A stretch of 64,000 nucleotides of DNA from Pseudomonas frederiksbergensis (GCF_001874645.1 NZ_CP017886.1:2418001-2482000); one strand, 5' to 3'. Counted from the first letter of the stretch, positions 1 to 9,662 are shown. Program-made: numbers and translations. The notes: generated from the sequence alone by a model not told the origin.

Positions 1-196
1 GCTCCAGCACGCCGTGGCCGAGCGGAAAGCTCAAGGCCTGGCGCACTTCGGGCATCCGCTCAAGGATCGGCCGACTCCACTCGGGGGCCAGCACGTCGAT
101 TTCGCACTGAGGATGGCGCTGTCTCAGGCACTGAAAGAGTGTCTGCGCCATCACCATGTCACCGACCCAACTGGGCCCAACGATCAGAATTTTCAT
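1..196 (-). CDS. waaF: ADP-heptose:LPS heptosyltransferase II, N-terminal part (runs off window)
   Basis: Reading the minus strand from an ATG at 196 gives MKILIVGPSWVGDMVMAQ, followed by a Rossmann-like start (QCEIDVLAPEWSRPILERMP). This is the typical opening of GT9-family heptosyltransferases, which add the second heptose to the LPS inner core at the cytoplasmic face of the inner membrane. Only about 65 residues are inside the window and the frame is open to its left edge. The gene follows glnE on the same strand with a gap of about 135 bp that holds a hairpin. The assignment to WaaF rather than WaaC rests on the GPSWVGDMVM opening and on the glnE neighbour, as I remember it from other Pseudomonas genomes. 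Confidence 0.8.
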   Translation of the reverse strand, partial: MKILIVGPSWVGDMVMAQTLFQCLRQRHPQCEIDVLAPEWSRPILERMPEVRQALSFPLGHGVLE

Positions 197-213
197 AGTT
201 ATCCACAAACGAG

Positions 214-250
214 CGGGGAGGCATGACCAGTCTTCCTGGCGGCCTCCCCG
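214..250. terminator. Hairpin between glnE and waaF
   Basis: A 9-bp inverted repeat (CGGGGAGGC at 214-222, GCCTCCCCG at 242-250) encloses a smaller CCAG/CTGG stem. The plus-strand side is followed by a T-rich stretch, but the minus-strand side, which would serve glnE, is not. It may be a weak terminator, an attenuating structure in the waaF leader, or a bidirectional element. Confidence 0.4.
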
Positions 251-332
251 TCTTATTTATCCAGGCTTTGTATGAGCAGTGTACGCCACTCGGTCATCCT
301 GCATTTTCTGCTCCCTGCCTGATCTCATCCTT

Positions 333-3272
333 TTAGCTCAAGCCAAGCCCCGCCCAAATCCGTAAAACCTCTCGACGCTCGGCCACGAACTGGTCTCCCG
401 GAATCACCCCGGCCTCATTCTGCAGGGCCTGGCGGTGAGCGGCGGCGCGGTAGGTCTTGTAGGACTCACGCAGCAGACTGGCGTCTTCGGTGGGCATCAA
501 CCCGACCTCCTCCAGACCTTCCAGTATGCGGATGTTATCCGTATAGCGGAGCAGCGAAGGGTGCGCGTCAGACCACGCCAAAGCGGCGTATTGCACCATA
601 AATTCAATATCGACGATACCTCCGGCGTCCTGCTTCAGGTCGAATGGCGCAGTCGCTTCGAAGGCATTGGGCGCGGTCCCGGCAGCGGTGCCCTTGCTCC
701 CCAGGTTGTCGCGCATCTTGGCACGCATCTCACTGACTTCCTGGCGCAGCTTGGGCAAATCGCGTGCACGACCCAGAACCTTCGCCCGGACTTTTTCAAA
801 GGACTGGCCGACATCCTGACTGCCGACCAGCACTCGCGCCCGCACCAGCGCCTGATGTTCCCAGGTCCAGGCTTCGTTTTCCTGATAACGCTCGAACGCC
901 CCCAGCGAACTGACCAACAGCCCCGACGCGCCGGATGGACGCAGACGCATATCGACTTCGTATAACTGGCCGGAGTTGGTCTGGGTGGTCAGCAAATGGA
1001 TGATCCGCTGCCCCAGCCGGGTAAAGAATTGCGCGCCGTCGATCGGTTTCGCGCCGTCGGTTTCCGCCTGCGGATCACCATCGTGGATGAACACCAGGTC
1101 CAGGTCCGAACCATGCCCCAGCTCCAGGCCGCCAACTTTGCCATAACCGACAATGACGAAACCCGGGGCGCACAAGGTGCCGTCGGTACGCTGTGGCGAG
1201 CCGTACTTGGCGACCGTCTGGCGCCAGGCCAGGGTCAACACTTGCTCCAGAATGGCTTCAGCGAGCCAGGTCAGGTAGTCGCTGACTTTCATCAGCGGCA
1301 GGCTGCCGGCAATTTCCGAGGCCGCCACGCGCAGGCGGTGCGCCAGCTTAAAGTGCCGCAAGGCTTCCATCTGTTGTTCGAGATCATCCTCAGGAATACG
1401 CGTCAACCGCTCGCGCAATTCGGCGGCCAATTCCGGTGCCAGCGGTGGCTTGAACAGTCGCCCTTCGTTAAGCAATTCGTCGAGCAGCAGGGGGAAACGG
1501 GTGATCTGCTCGGCAATCCACGGGCTGGCCGCGCACAAGGTCAGCAGGCGCCGTAACGCACCGGGGTTCTCGGTGAGCAGCACCAGGTAAGCCGAGCGCC
1601 GAGCCACCGCTTCAACCAACGGCAACACACGCTCGAGCACCAGGTCCGGGTTGGCGTGCTCCACCGCTTGCGCCAGCAAACGCGGAATAAAGGCGTCGAG
1701 CCGTTCGCGCCCCAGACGTTGCATCGCCCGCAATTGCGGACTGCTGCGCAGGCTGGCAAGCGTTTTCAGGGCCTTGGGCGCATCGACAAAACCGCCTTCC
1801 TCCAACTGTCGGCAGGCGGCCTCTTCATCTTGGGCTTCTTCCCAGAGCGGCAGCCACTCACCGCCGACCACCACTTCGCTCTCCTCACCTTCCTCGTCAT
1901 CCGGGTCAGCGATCACTTGACGGAAGTGCCAGTCGACCCGGCCGCGCCAATACATCAGTTGCTCATGAAATGCCGTCCAATTGGCAAAGCCCAACATAAA
2001 GGCAATGCGCGCCTGATCCTGCTCGCCATGCGGGAGCATTTGCGTCTGCCGGTCGGCAATCGCCTGGATCGCGTGCTCGGTGTAGCGCAGGAATTCATAA
2101 CCTTCACGCAGCTCGCCAATCACTGCCGGCGGCAGGTAACCCTGCCCTTCCAGCGTGCTGAGGACTTTTAATAGCGGGCGCTGCTGCAAACTCAGGTCGC
2201 GCCCCCCGTGAATCAGCTGGAAGGCCTGCGCGATAAATTCAACTTCACGGATGCCGCCGGAGCCGAGCTTGATGTTGTCGGCCATGCCTTTGCGCCGGAC
2301 TTCCTGCTGAATCAGCTGCTTCATGGTGCGCAGCGCTTCGATCGCCGAGAAATCCAGATAACGCCGATAAACGAACGGTCGCAGCATGTCGAGCAACTGC
2401 GCGCCCGCCACCTGGTCACCGGCCACCACCCGCGCCTTGATCATCGCGTAACGCTCCCAGTCGCGACCCTGATCCTGGTAGTACTGCTCCAGCGCGTTGA
2501 AACTGAGCACCAGCGCGCCGGACGAACCATACGGCCGCAAGCGCATGTCGACGCGGAATACAAAACCGTCGACGGTCATCGGGTCCAGCGCCTTGATCAG
2601 CCGTTGCCCCAAACGAATGAAGAATTCCTGGTTATCCAGCGCACGCTTCACGCCAACCGTTTCGCCGCCTTCGGGGTAAGCGAAGATCAAATCGATGTCC
2701 GACGACAGGTTGAGCTCCACCGCGCCAAGCTTGCCCATGCCGAGGATGACCATTTGCTGCGGTTCGCCGCTGCGCCGCCCGGTGGGTGTACCGAACTGCT
2801 GGCAATGGCGCTGATACAACCATTGATAAGCCTGATCGATGCTTGCGTCGGCCATGTCCGAGAGGTCGCGGCAGGTCTGGATCAGATCGGCTTGGCGGGT
2901 CAGGTCGCGCCAGATGATCCGTACTTGCTGGCGGTTGCGCTGACGGCGCAATACGCGACCCAATTCATCCTCGGTAGTGGTCACCTGCACAGCGGCTGCG
3001 ATCTGCGCGCACAACTCACCGGCGGTGAAACTTCGGTCGAGTTCGCCGGACCGCGCAAGCTCAAGCAACATCAAAGGGTCACGCAGACTCTGTTCAATGA
3101 CAAAATCGCTGGCCGCAGTCACTCGGGCAAACGCTGCCCAGCGCTCTGGCGACCAGGTCGACAGGCCATGATCATCGTCAAACAGGGCAACCGTGGCACG
3201 GAACGACTGCTCGGCGCGGCTGACAAACGGGAGGAGAATGGCCGGCAGTTCGGCAAGCGAAGGAAGGCTCAT
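333..3272 (-). CDS. glnE: Bifunctional glutamine synthetase adenylyltransferase/adenylyl-removing enzyme
   Basis: This 979-residue protein has the length and double layout expected of GlnE, which adds and removes AMP on glutamine synthetase according to nitrogen status. Two nucleotidyltransferase domains are visible. The N-terminal deadenylylase copy has GMGKLGAVELNLSSDIDL at about residue 174, and the C-terminal adenylyltransferase copy has GYGKVGGLELGHGSDLDL around residue 690. Each carries the G-x-G-K-hydrophobic-G ... SDxDL metal-binding signature and is followed by an R-L-R-P-x-G-x-S-G element (MRLRPYGSSG, MRLRPSGASG). The gene is divergent from aceE across about 380 bp and is followed by waaF. 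Nothing suggests damage. Confidence 0.95.
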   Translation of the reverse strand: MSLPSLAELPAILLPFVSRAEQSFRATVALFDDDHGLSTWSPERWAAFARVTAASDFVIEQSLRDPLMLLELARSGELDRSFTAGELCAQIAAAVQVTTTEDELGRVLRRQRNRQQVRIIWRDLTRQADLIQTCRDLSDMADASIDQAYQWLYQRHCQQFGTPTGRRSGEPQQMVILGMGKLGAVELNLSSDIDLIFAYPEGGETVGVKRALDNQEFFIRLGQRLIKALDPMTVDGFVFRVDMRLRPYGSSGALVLSFNALEQYYQDQGRDWERYAMIKARVVAGDQVAGAQLLDMLRPFVYRRYLDFSAIEALRTMKQLIQQEVRRKGMADNIKLGSGGIREVEFIAQAFQLIHGGRDLSLQQRPLLKVLSTLEGQGYLPPAVIGELREGYEFLRYTEHAIQAIADRQTQMLPHGEQDQARIAFMLGFANWTAFHEQLMYWRGRVDWHFRQVIADPDDEEGEESEVVVGGEWLPLWEEAQDEEAACRQLEEGGFVDAPKALKTLASLRSSPQLRAMQRLGRERLDAFIPRLLAQAVEHANPDLVLERVLPLVEAVARRSAYLVLLTENPGALRRLLTLCAASPWIAEQITRFPLLLDELLNEGRLFKPPLAPELAAELRERLTRIPEDDLEQQMEALRHFKLAHRLRVAASEIAGSLPLMKVSDYLTWLAEAILEQVLTLAWRQTVAKYGSPQRTDGTLCAPGFVIVGYGKVGGLELGHGSDLDLVFIHDGDPQAETDGAKPIDGAQFFTRLGQRIIHLLTTQTNSGQLYEVDMRLRPSGASGLLVSSLGAFERYQENEAWTWEHQALVRARVLVGSQDVGQSFEKVRAKVLGRARDLPKLRQEVSEMRAKMRDNLGSKGTAAGTAPNAFEATAPFDLKQDAGGIVDIEFMVQYAALAWSDAHPSLLRYTDNIRILEGLEEVGLMPTEDASLLRESYKTYRAAAHRQALQNEAGVIPGDQFVAERREVLRIWAGLGLS

Positions 3273-3478
3273 GGTCTATCCTTGATCGGCGTGGAAAGGG
3301 CTGTCTGTAGTGAACGCATGAAATGCACTACGCAAAGGACTGTCGAACAAAAGTTAGAAATAGCTGAAATTTTGGTTTTTTTGGCAGCCAGCATCAAACT
3401 TCCACCTATCTCGGTTAGCTAAAGACCAACAGTAACGATTATTCTCACAACGAAGCAGGAGGCCACACGCCAGTCTTC

Positions 3479-3545
3479 TGTAGTTTTACTACTCGTATAT
3501 ACATTCGAAAGGCTGAAATGGCCGACGATTTGTAGTAAAACTACA
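3479..3545. promoter_or_regulatory. Two HexR-like palindromes upstream of aceE
   Basis: TGTAGTTTTACTACT (3479-3493) and the perfect palindrome TGTAGTAAAACTACA (3531-3545) share the form TGTAGT-N3-ACTACA. Their centres are 52 bp apart, close to five helical turns. This resembles the motif reported for HexR, the RpiR-family regulator that senses Entner-Doudoroff intermediates. A possible -10 (TATAAC, 3580-3585) lies downstream of both boxes. Assigning HexR is inference from the motif; PdhR-type sites look different (GGTnnnACC). Confidence 0.6.
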
Positions 3546-3654
3546 CGCCGCCGAATCAACCTCCGGCATTCCAAGAATTTATAACGTCTGCCCACAAGGC
3601 CAGTCGCTAACTCAGGCAACCGATTCTGGAAGCCTTTCCGCCCTGGAGCAAGCC

Positions 3655-6300
3655 ATGCAAGACCTCGATCCCGTCGAAACCCAGGAATGGCTGGACGCCC
3701 TGGAATCGGTTCTCGACAAAGAAGGCGAAGACCGTGCTCACTATCTGATGACCCGTATGGGCGAACTCGCGACCCGCAGCGGCTCGCAACTGCCCTACGC
3801 CATCACTACGCCGTACCGCAACACGATCCCCGTTACCCACGAAGCACGCATGCCTGGCGACCTGTTCATGGAACGCCGCATTCGCTCGCTGGTACGCTGG
3901 AACGCGATGGCCATGGTTATGCGTACGAACTTGAAAGATTCTGACCTGGGCGGTCACATCTCCAGCTTCGCCTCCAGCGCAACCCTGTATGACATCGGCT
4001 TCAACTATTTCTTCCAGGCCCCGACCGACGAACACGGCGGTGACCTGATCTACTTCCAGGGTCACACCTCGCCAGGCGTTTACGCCCGTGCATTCATGGA
4101 AGGCCGCATCACCGAAGACCAGATGAACAACTTCCGTCAGGAAGTCGACGGCAACGGTCTGTCGTCCTACCCGCACCCGTGGCTGATGCCTGATTTCTGG
4201 CAGTTCCCGACAGTATCGATGGGCCTTGGCCCGATCCAGGCGATCTACCAGGCACGCTTCATGAAGTACCTGGAAGCCCGCGGCTTCATCCCTGAAGGCA
4301 AGCAAAAAGTCTGGTGTTTCCTGGGCGACGGCGAGTGCGACGAGCCGGAATCCCTGGGCGCCATCTCCCTGGCTGGCCGCGAGAAGCTGGACAACCTGAT
4401 CTTCGTCATCAACTGCAACCTGCAGCGCCTTGATGGCCCGGTTCGCGGCAACGGCAAGATCATCCAGGAACTCGAAGGCGTGTTCCGCGGTGCTCAGTGG
4501 AACGTGACCAAAGTCATCTGGGGCCGTTTCTGGGACCCACTGCTGGCCAAAGACGTCGACGGCATCCTGCAACGCCGGATGGACGAAGTCATCGACGGCG
4601 AGTACCAGAACTACAAGGCCAAAGACGGCGCGTTCGTGCGTGAACACTTCTTCAACTCGCCAGAACTCAAGGCGATGGTTGCCGATCTGTCCGACGACGA
4701 GATCTGGAAACTCAACCGTGGCGGCCACGACCCGTACAAGGTCTACGCGGCGTACCACGAAGCGGTCAACCACAAAGAACAACCGACCGTCATCCTGGCC
4801 AAGACCATCAAGGGTTATGGCACCGGCGCCGGCGAAGCGAAGAACACCGCGCACAACACCAAGAAAGTCGATGTCGACAGCCTGAAGTTGTTCCGTGATC
4901 GTTTCGACATCCCGGTCAAGGACGACGAACTGGAAAACCTGCCGTTCTTCAAACCGCAAGAAGGCAGCGCCGAAGCCCGTTACCTGAGCGAGCGTCGTAC
5001 CGCCCTGGGTGGTTTCGTACCTCAGCGTCGCGCCCAGAGCTTCAGCATCCCGACGCCGCCACTCGATACCCTCAAGGCTATCCTGGACGGCTCGGGCGAC
5101 CGTGAAATCTCCACCACCATGGCCTTCGTGCGGATCCTCGCGCAACTGGTCAAGGACAAGGAAATCGGCCCACGCATCGTTCCGATCATTCCGGACGAAG
5201 CCCGTACCTTCGGCATGGAAGGCATGTTCCGCCAGTTGGGCATCTACTCGTCCGTCGGCCAGCTCTACGAGCCAGTCGATAAAGACCAGGTGATGTTCTA
5301 CCGCGAAGACAAGAAAGGTCAGATTCTCGAAGAAGGCATCAACGAAGCAGGCGCCATGAGTTCCTTCATCGCTGCCGGTACTTCGTACTCCAGCCACAAC
5401 CAGCCGATGCTGCCGTTCTACATCTTCTACTCGATGTTCGGCTTCCAGCGTATCGGTGACCTGGCCTGGGCCGCCGGCGACAGCCGTACCCGTGGTTTCC
5501 TGATCGGCGGCACCGCCGGCCGGACTACGCTGAACGGCGAAGGCCTGCAACACGAAGACGGTCACAGCCACATGCTGGCCGCCACCATCCCGAACTGCCG
5601 CACCTTCGATCCTACCTACGGCTATGAGCTGGCGGTGATCATCCAGGACGGCATGAAGAAGATGACCGAAGAGCAGCAGGACGTTTTCTACTACATCACC
5701 GTGATGAACGAGTCCTACCAGCAGCCAGCCATGCCGGCCGGCGTGGAAGAAGGCATCATCAAGGGCATGTACCTGCTCGAAGAAGACAACCGCGAAGCGG
5801 CACACCACGTTCAACTGATGGGCTCCGGCACCATCCTGCGTGAAGTCCGTGAAGCGGCGAAGATTCTGCGTGAAGAGTTCAACGTCGGCGCTGACGTGTG
5901 GAGCGTTACCAGCTTCAACGAACTGCGTCGCGATGGTCTGGCCGTAGAGCGCAGCAACCGTCTGCACCCTGGCCAGAAGCCTAAGCTGAGCTACGTCGAA
6001 GAGTGCCTGAACGGCCGTCAAGGTCCGGTCATCGCGTCCACCGACTACATGAAGCTGTTCGCCGAACAGATCCGCCAGTGGGTTCCGTCCAAGGAATTCA
6101 AAGTGCTGGGCACCGACGGTTTCGGCCGCAGCGACAGCCGTAAGAAACTGCGTCATTTCTTCGAAGTCGACCGTCATTTCGTGGTGTTGGCAGCCCTTGA
6201 AGCACTGGCTGACCGTGGTGACATCGAACCTAAGGTGGTGGCTGAAGCCATCGCCAAGTTCGGTATCAACCCGGAAAAACGCAACCCACTGGACTGCTGA
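3655..6300 (+). CDS. aceE: Pyruvate dehydrogenase E1 component, homodimeric type
   Basis: An 881-residue protein of the single-chain E1 type found in gamma-proteobacteria. It is the thiamine diphosphate enzyme that decarboxylates pyruvate and reductively acetylates the lipoyl groups of E2. The thiamine-binding signature GDGECDEPES is at residues 224-233 and continues into a NCNLQRLDGP stretch. The C-terminus carries the transketolase-like region (GTDGFGRSDSR). The start is preceded by GGAG. aceF follows after 11 bp, so the two are one operon. The upstream region holds two HexR-like boxes, suggesting control by sugar-catabolic flux. Confidence 0.97.
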   Translation: MQDLDPVETQEWLDALESVLDKEGEDRAHYLMTRMGELATRSGSQLPYAITTPYRNTIPVTHEARMPGDLFMERRIRSLVRWNAMAMVMRTNLKDSDLGGHISSFASSATLYDIGFNYFFQAPTDEHGGDLIYFQGHTSPGVYARAFMEGRITEDQMNNFRQEVDGNGLSSYPHPWLMPDFWQFPTVSMGLGPIQAIYQARFMKYLEARGFIPEGKQKVWCFLGDGECDEPESLGAISLAGREKLDNLIFVINCNLQRLDGPVRGNGKIIQELEGVFRGAQWNVTKVIWGRFWDPLLAKDVDGILQRRMDEVIDGEYQNYKAKDGAFVREHFFNSPELKAMVADLSDDEIWKLNRGGHDPYKVYAAYHEAVNHKEQPTVILAKTIKGYGTGAGEAKNTAHNTKKVDVDSLKLFRDRFDIPVKDDELENLPFFKPQEGSAEARYLSERRTALGGFVPQRRAQSFSIPTPPLDTLKAILDGSGDREISTTMAFVRILAQLVKDKEIGPRIVPIIPDEARTFGMEGMFRQLGIYSSVGQLYEPVDKDQVMFYREDKKGQILEEGINEAGAMSSFIAAGTSYSSHNQPMLPFYIFYSMFGFQRIGDLAWAAGDSRTRGFLIGGTAGRTTLNGEGLQHEDGHSHMLAATIPNCRTFDPTYGYELAVIIQDGMKKMTEEQQDVFYYITVMNESYQQPAMPAGVEEGIIKGMYLLEEDNREAAHHVQLMGSGTILREVREAAKILREEFNVGADVWSVTSFNELRRDGLAVERSNRLHPGQKPKLSYVEECLNGRQGPVIASTDYMKLFAEQIRQWVPSKEFKVLGTDGFGRSDSRKKLRHFFEVDRHFVVLAALEALADRGDIEPKVVAEAIAKFGINPEKRNPLDC

Positions 6301-6311
6301 GGAGACACTCT

Positions 6312-7925
6312 GTGAGCGAACTCATTCGCGTACCTGACATCGGCAGCGGTGAAGGTGAAGTAATTGAATTGTTGGTCAAGGTCGGTGATCGCATCGAAGC
6401 TGACCAAAGCCTGCTGACACTTGAGTCGGACAAGGCGAGCATGGAGATTCCGGCCCCCAAGGCCGGCGTCATCAAGAGCCTGAAAGTGAAGCTGGGCGAT
6501 CGCCTGAAAGAAGGCGACGAACTGATGGAACTGGAAGTCGAGGGTGCCGCTGCGGCACCTGAGGTTCCGGCTGCCGCTCCTGCACCTGCACCTGTTGCAC
6601 CGGCACCTGTTGCTGCTCCAGCGCCAGCCGCTGCACCGGCTGCGGCCACCGTTCAGGACATTCACGTCCCGGACATCGGCTCGTCGGGCAAGGCCAAGAT
6701 CATCGAAGTATTGGTCAAGGTTGGCGACACCGTTGTGGCTGATCAATCGCTGATTACCCTTGAGTCTGACAAGGCCAGCATGGAAATCCCTTCGCCGGCT
6801 GCCGGCGTAGTGGAAAGCATCGCGGTCAAACTCGAAGACGAAGTCGGCACTGGCGACTTTATCCTCAAGCTGAAAGTGGCAGGGGCTGCAGCACCGGCTG
6901 CACCAGCACCAGCTGCGGCTCCAGCACCAGCTCAAGCGGCTGCACCTGCCGCTGCGGCACCTGTTGCAAAAGCCGAGGCCGCTCCGGCGCAAGCTCCAGC
7001 GCCAAGCGGTGCCAAGGTTCACGCAGGCCCGGCGGTTCGTCAGCTGGCCCGTGAATTCGGCGTCGAGCTGAACGCGGTGAGCCCAAGTGGCCCACACGGT
7101 CGCGTGCTCAAGGAAGACGTGCAGGTTTACGTCAAAGCCATGATGCAGAAGGCCAAGGAAGCTCCAGCCGCAGGCGCAACCGGCGGTGCCGGTATCCCGC
7201 CGATTCCGGTCGTGGACTTCAGCCGCTTCGGTGAAATCGAAGAAGTGCCGATGACCCGCCTGATGCAGGCTGGCGCCGCCAACCTGCACCGCAGCTGGCT
7301 GAACGTGCCTCACGTGACCCAGTTCGATTCGGCTGACATCACTGAGCTGGAAGCTTTCCGTATCGCGCAGAAAGCCGTGGCCGAGAAGGCTGGCGTCAAG
7401 CTGACCGTGCTGCCACTGCTGCTCAAGTCCTGCGCGCACCTGCTCAAGGAGCTGCCGGACTTCAACAGCTCGCTGGCACCAAGCGGCAAAGCGATCATCC
7501 GCAAGAAATACGTGAACATCGGCTTCGCCGTCGACACCCCTGAAGGCCTGCTGGTACCGGTCATCAAGAATGTCGACCAGAAGAGCCTGCTGCAGCTTGC
7601 GGCTGAAGCGGCTTCCCTGGCTGAAAAAGCCCGGACCAAGAAGCTCTCGGCGGACGAGATGCAAGGTGCCTGCTTCACGATTTCCAGCCTCGGGCACATT
7701 GGCGGCACCGGCTTCACGCCGATCGTCAATGCGCCGGAAGTGGCGATCCTCGGTGTTTCCAAGGCAACCATCCAGCCAGTCTGGGACGGTAAAGCCTTCC
7801 AGCCGAAACTGATGCTGCCACTGTCGCTGTCCTACGATCACCGTGTGATCAACGGCGCCGCTGCCGCACGCTTCACCAAGCGTCTGAGCGACCTGCTGGG
7901 CGACATCCGCACCATTCTGCTGTAA
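6312..7925 (+). CDS. aceF: Pyruvate dehydrogenase E2, dihydrolipoyl acetyltransferase
   Basis: A 537-residue E2 core protein that moves acetyl groups from lipoate to CoA. There are two N-terminal lipoyl domains with the ESDKASM motif, with lipoylated Lys41 and Lys154, instead of the three in E. coli. Each is followed by an Ala/Pro-rich hinge. A peripheral-subunit binding domain (VRQLAREFGVELNAV) comes next, then the catalytic domain with SYDHRVINGA (His510). Asn stands where most family members have Asp in DHRxxDG, as I recall for Azotobacter vinelandii. The start is GTG after GGAG. A strong terminator lies downstream. The lpd (E3) gene is not in the window. Confidence 0.96.
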   Translation: MSELIRVPDIGSGEGEVIELLVKVGDRIEADQSLLTLESDKASMEIPAPKAGVIKSLKVKLGDRLKEGDELMELEVEGAAAAPEVPAAAPAPAPVAPAPVAAPAPAAAPAAATVQDIHVPDIGSSGKAKIIEVLVKVGDTVVADQSLITLESDKASMEIPSPAAGVVESIAVKLEDEVGTGDFILKLKVAGAAAPAAPAPAAAPAPAQAAAPAAAAPVAKAEAAPAQAPAPSGAKVHAGPAVRQLAREFGVELNAVSPSGPHGRVLKEDVQVYVKAMMQKAKEAPAAGATGGAGIPPIPVVDFSRFGEIEEVPMTRLMQAGAANLHRSWLNVPHVTQFDSADITELEAFRIAQKAVAEKAGVKLTVLPLLLKSCAHLLKELPDFNSSLAPSGKAIIRKKYVNIGFAVDTPEGLLVPVIKNVDQKSLLQLAAEAASLAEKARTKKLSADEMQGACFTISSLGHIGGTGFTPIVNAPEVAILGVSKATIQPVWDGKAFQPKLMLPLSLSYDHRVINGAAAARFTKRLSDLLGDIRTILL

Positions 7926-7994
7926 GACCGGGCGGCCTTCCTCCACCGGAGGGCCACTCGTGCTCCACGTTTCCGAGCGCCACGCTCGTACCTC

Positions 7995-8023
7995 AACCCC
8001 GCCAATTTGGCGGGGCTTTTTTT
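7995..8023 (+). terminator. Rho-independent terminator of aceEF
   Basis: CCCCGCCAA / TTGGCGGGG hairpin followed by seven T residues, 70 bp after the aceF stop codon. A second weaker GC-rich stem (GGCCTTCC / GGAGGGCC) lies just upstream. Confidence 0.9.
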
Positions 8024-8088
8024 GCCTGAAAAACACCCAACCACTTCACGATGCCGTCAACGATCGGTTAAGAGCTGTACCTATTCCT

Positions 8089-8103
8089 ACTGTCGATAAC
8101 AGT
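8089..8103. promoter_or_regulatory. Small dyad in the leader region of the PhoD-like gene
   Basis: ACTGT-CGATA-ACAGT is a perfect 5-bp inverted repeat 159 bp before the phosphatase start. It may be an operator or chance. The rest of the 8024-8261 gap is moderately AT-rich promoter-like DNA in which I see no Pho box and no ORF. Confidence 0.2.
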
Positions 8104-8261
8104 CGAGACTACTTCCGCGGCTTATTCAGGCCACAGCCAAAGTCCACTTACCCATCAATATTTATCGCCCGACGAACAATAGGATAAGTCCAGCAACGTA
8201 CAGTGACTGCTTTCGTAAAACACCACTACTTTTAATAGTTACATTTCGAACGGACTCGAAA

Positions 8262-9656
8262 ATGCTTAAACCTACTGTTGGCCCGATTATTGGCCATACC
8301 ACAACTAACCATGCACGCATCTTTTTACGCGGCGACGTGAAAAAAAACGCTCCGGTATTTGCGGGAATACGCTATCGCCGCGCCGGCGATCCACACTGGT
8401 CCAAAGGCCTGTTTGTTGTCTTGACGCCATTACGCGACATGTCTGACGTTATTGCACTCAACCATCTTGCCGCCGATACCGCCTACGAGTACCAGGCCGG
8501 CTGGTTCAGCACCATGAGCCCGGTGCATACCGTGGAAACGGTACAAGAGCTGCCATTGCAATGGCCGAAGGACATCTACCGCTTTCGCACCGCGTCGGAC
8601 AAGACCCGCGCAGCACGGGGTTATATCGTCGGCTCATGCCGCTACCTGCGCATGACATTCGGCATACCGTCAGCGCCCGCCAAGGGCGACAGAATCTTTG
8701 CCGCGATCAACGCCCTGGCTGAAAAATCATCACCACCGATCAGCGCCTTGTTGATGACGGGCGATCAGGTTTATGTAGATGACCTGAACAGGATGGGTCC
8801 TGATCGGGAGTACGAAGAAATCCTCAGCAAGTATCGCACCGCCTTTTCTCAACCTCATATTCAGAAGTCGATGTCCACACTCCCCACTTACATGATCCTC
8901 GACGATCACGAAATAGAAGACAATTGGCCGACTCACAAAAGTAAAGCCGACGCGTTCCTCTACAACAATGCAATGGCGGCTTACGAGCTATACCAGGCCA
9001 GCCACAGCCCTGTTCACGAACTATTGCCCGACGGGCAACCAGGCCGTGAACTAAAGCATTACTGGTATCAATTCTCCGAAGGGGATATCGAATGGTTCGT
9101 GACCGACAGTCGAACCCGGCGCACGCTCTCGGCCGACGACCGACGTATCCTCGATGCGGAGCAGGAAGAAGCCCTGCTCGAATGGCTGATCAACAGCCCG
9201 GCACGGGTCAAGTTCGTGGTCACCAGCGTGATGCTCTACCCCGACCGCAAGCGTCATGGCGACGACGCCTGGAAAACCTATCCTGAACAGCGCCTGCGCC
9301 TGCTGGAAACCGTCCGGACTCATAAAATCAAGAACGTCATCTTCGTTTCCGGTGATGTTCATGGCTCACTCACCAGCCGCCTGAGCCACAGCGAGGACCC
9401 GGATTTCGAGGTTCACACCATCGTCTCATCGCCTCTGTGCAATAGCGCACTGCTGCCCTACGCCAACGCCTCGACCTTCATACTTGACCAGCCACTGGTG
9501 CGGACCACCGCGGGCGACTATCACCCTCAACTGACCAGTGAAGTGGTCAGCCAGGACAACTTCGCGCATGTGATCGTCGATACAGAGCAGATTCGCGTCA
9601 GTTATCACGACCAGGATGGCAACCAGGTGCAATCGACAAACATTAAATTGCGTTAG
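8262..9656 (+). CDS. PhoD-like alkaline phosphatase family metallophosphoesterase
   Basis: A 464-residue protein with the PhoD-type metallophosphatase core. Motifs in order are GSCRYLR (about residue 127), GDQVYVDD (about 168), DDHEIEDNWP (about 213) and GDVHGS near residue 365. PhoD enzymes are calcium/iron phosphodiesterases or phosphatases, usually exported by Tat. Here the N-terminus (MLKPTVGPIIGHTTTNHARIF) goes straight into the fibronectin-like N domain, with no signal peptide or twin-arginine, so a cytoplasmic enzyme is predicted. It stands alone between aceF and dipA. The substrate cannot be told from sequence, and PhoD enzymes with other phosphoester substrates are an alternative. 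Confidence 0.8.
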   Translation: MLKPTVGPIIGHTTTNHARIFLRGDVKKNAPVFAGIRYRRAGDPHWSKGLFVVLTPLRDMSDVIALNHLAADTAYEYQAGWFSTMSPVHTVETVQELPLQWPKDIYRFRTASDKTRAARGYIVGSCRYLRMTFGIPSAPAKGDRIFAAINALAEKSSPPISALLMTGDQVYVDDLNRMGPDREYEEILSKYRTAFSQPHIQKSMSTLPTYMILDDHEIEDNWPTHKSKADAFLYNNAMAAYELYQASHSPVHELLPDGQPGRELKHYWYQFSEGDIEWFVTDSRTRRTLSADDRRILDAEQEEALLEWLINSPARVKFVVTSVMLYPDRKRHGDDAWKTYPEQRLRLLETVRTHKIKNVIFVSGDVHGSLTSRLSHSEDPDFEVHTIVSSPLCNSALLPYANASTFILDQPLVRTTAGDYHPQLTSEVVSQDNFAHVIVDTEQIRVSYHDQDGNQVQSTNIKLR

Positions 9657-9662
9657 GTCCGG

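Noticed and set aside
3607..6177. Long minus-strand open frame (856 codons) opposite aceE
   Set aside because: It is antisense to a textbook E1 gene; its translation is rich in Val/Gly/His/Asp/Phe without any domain, a by-product of strong third-position GC bias.
6174..8036. Minus-strand frame (620 codons) opposite aceF
   Set aside because: Low-complexity Cys/Arg/Ser-rich translation mirroring the Ala/Pro linkers of E2; it also runs through the aceEF terminator.
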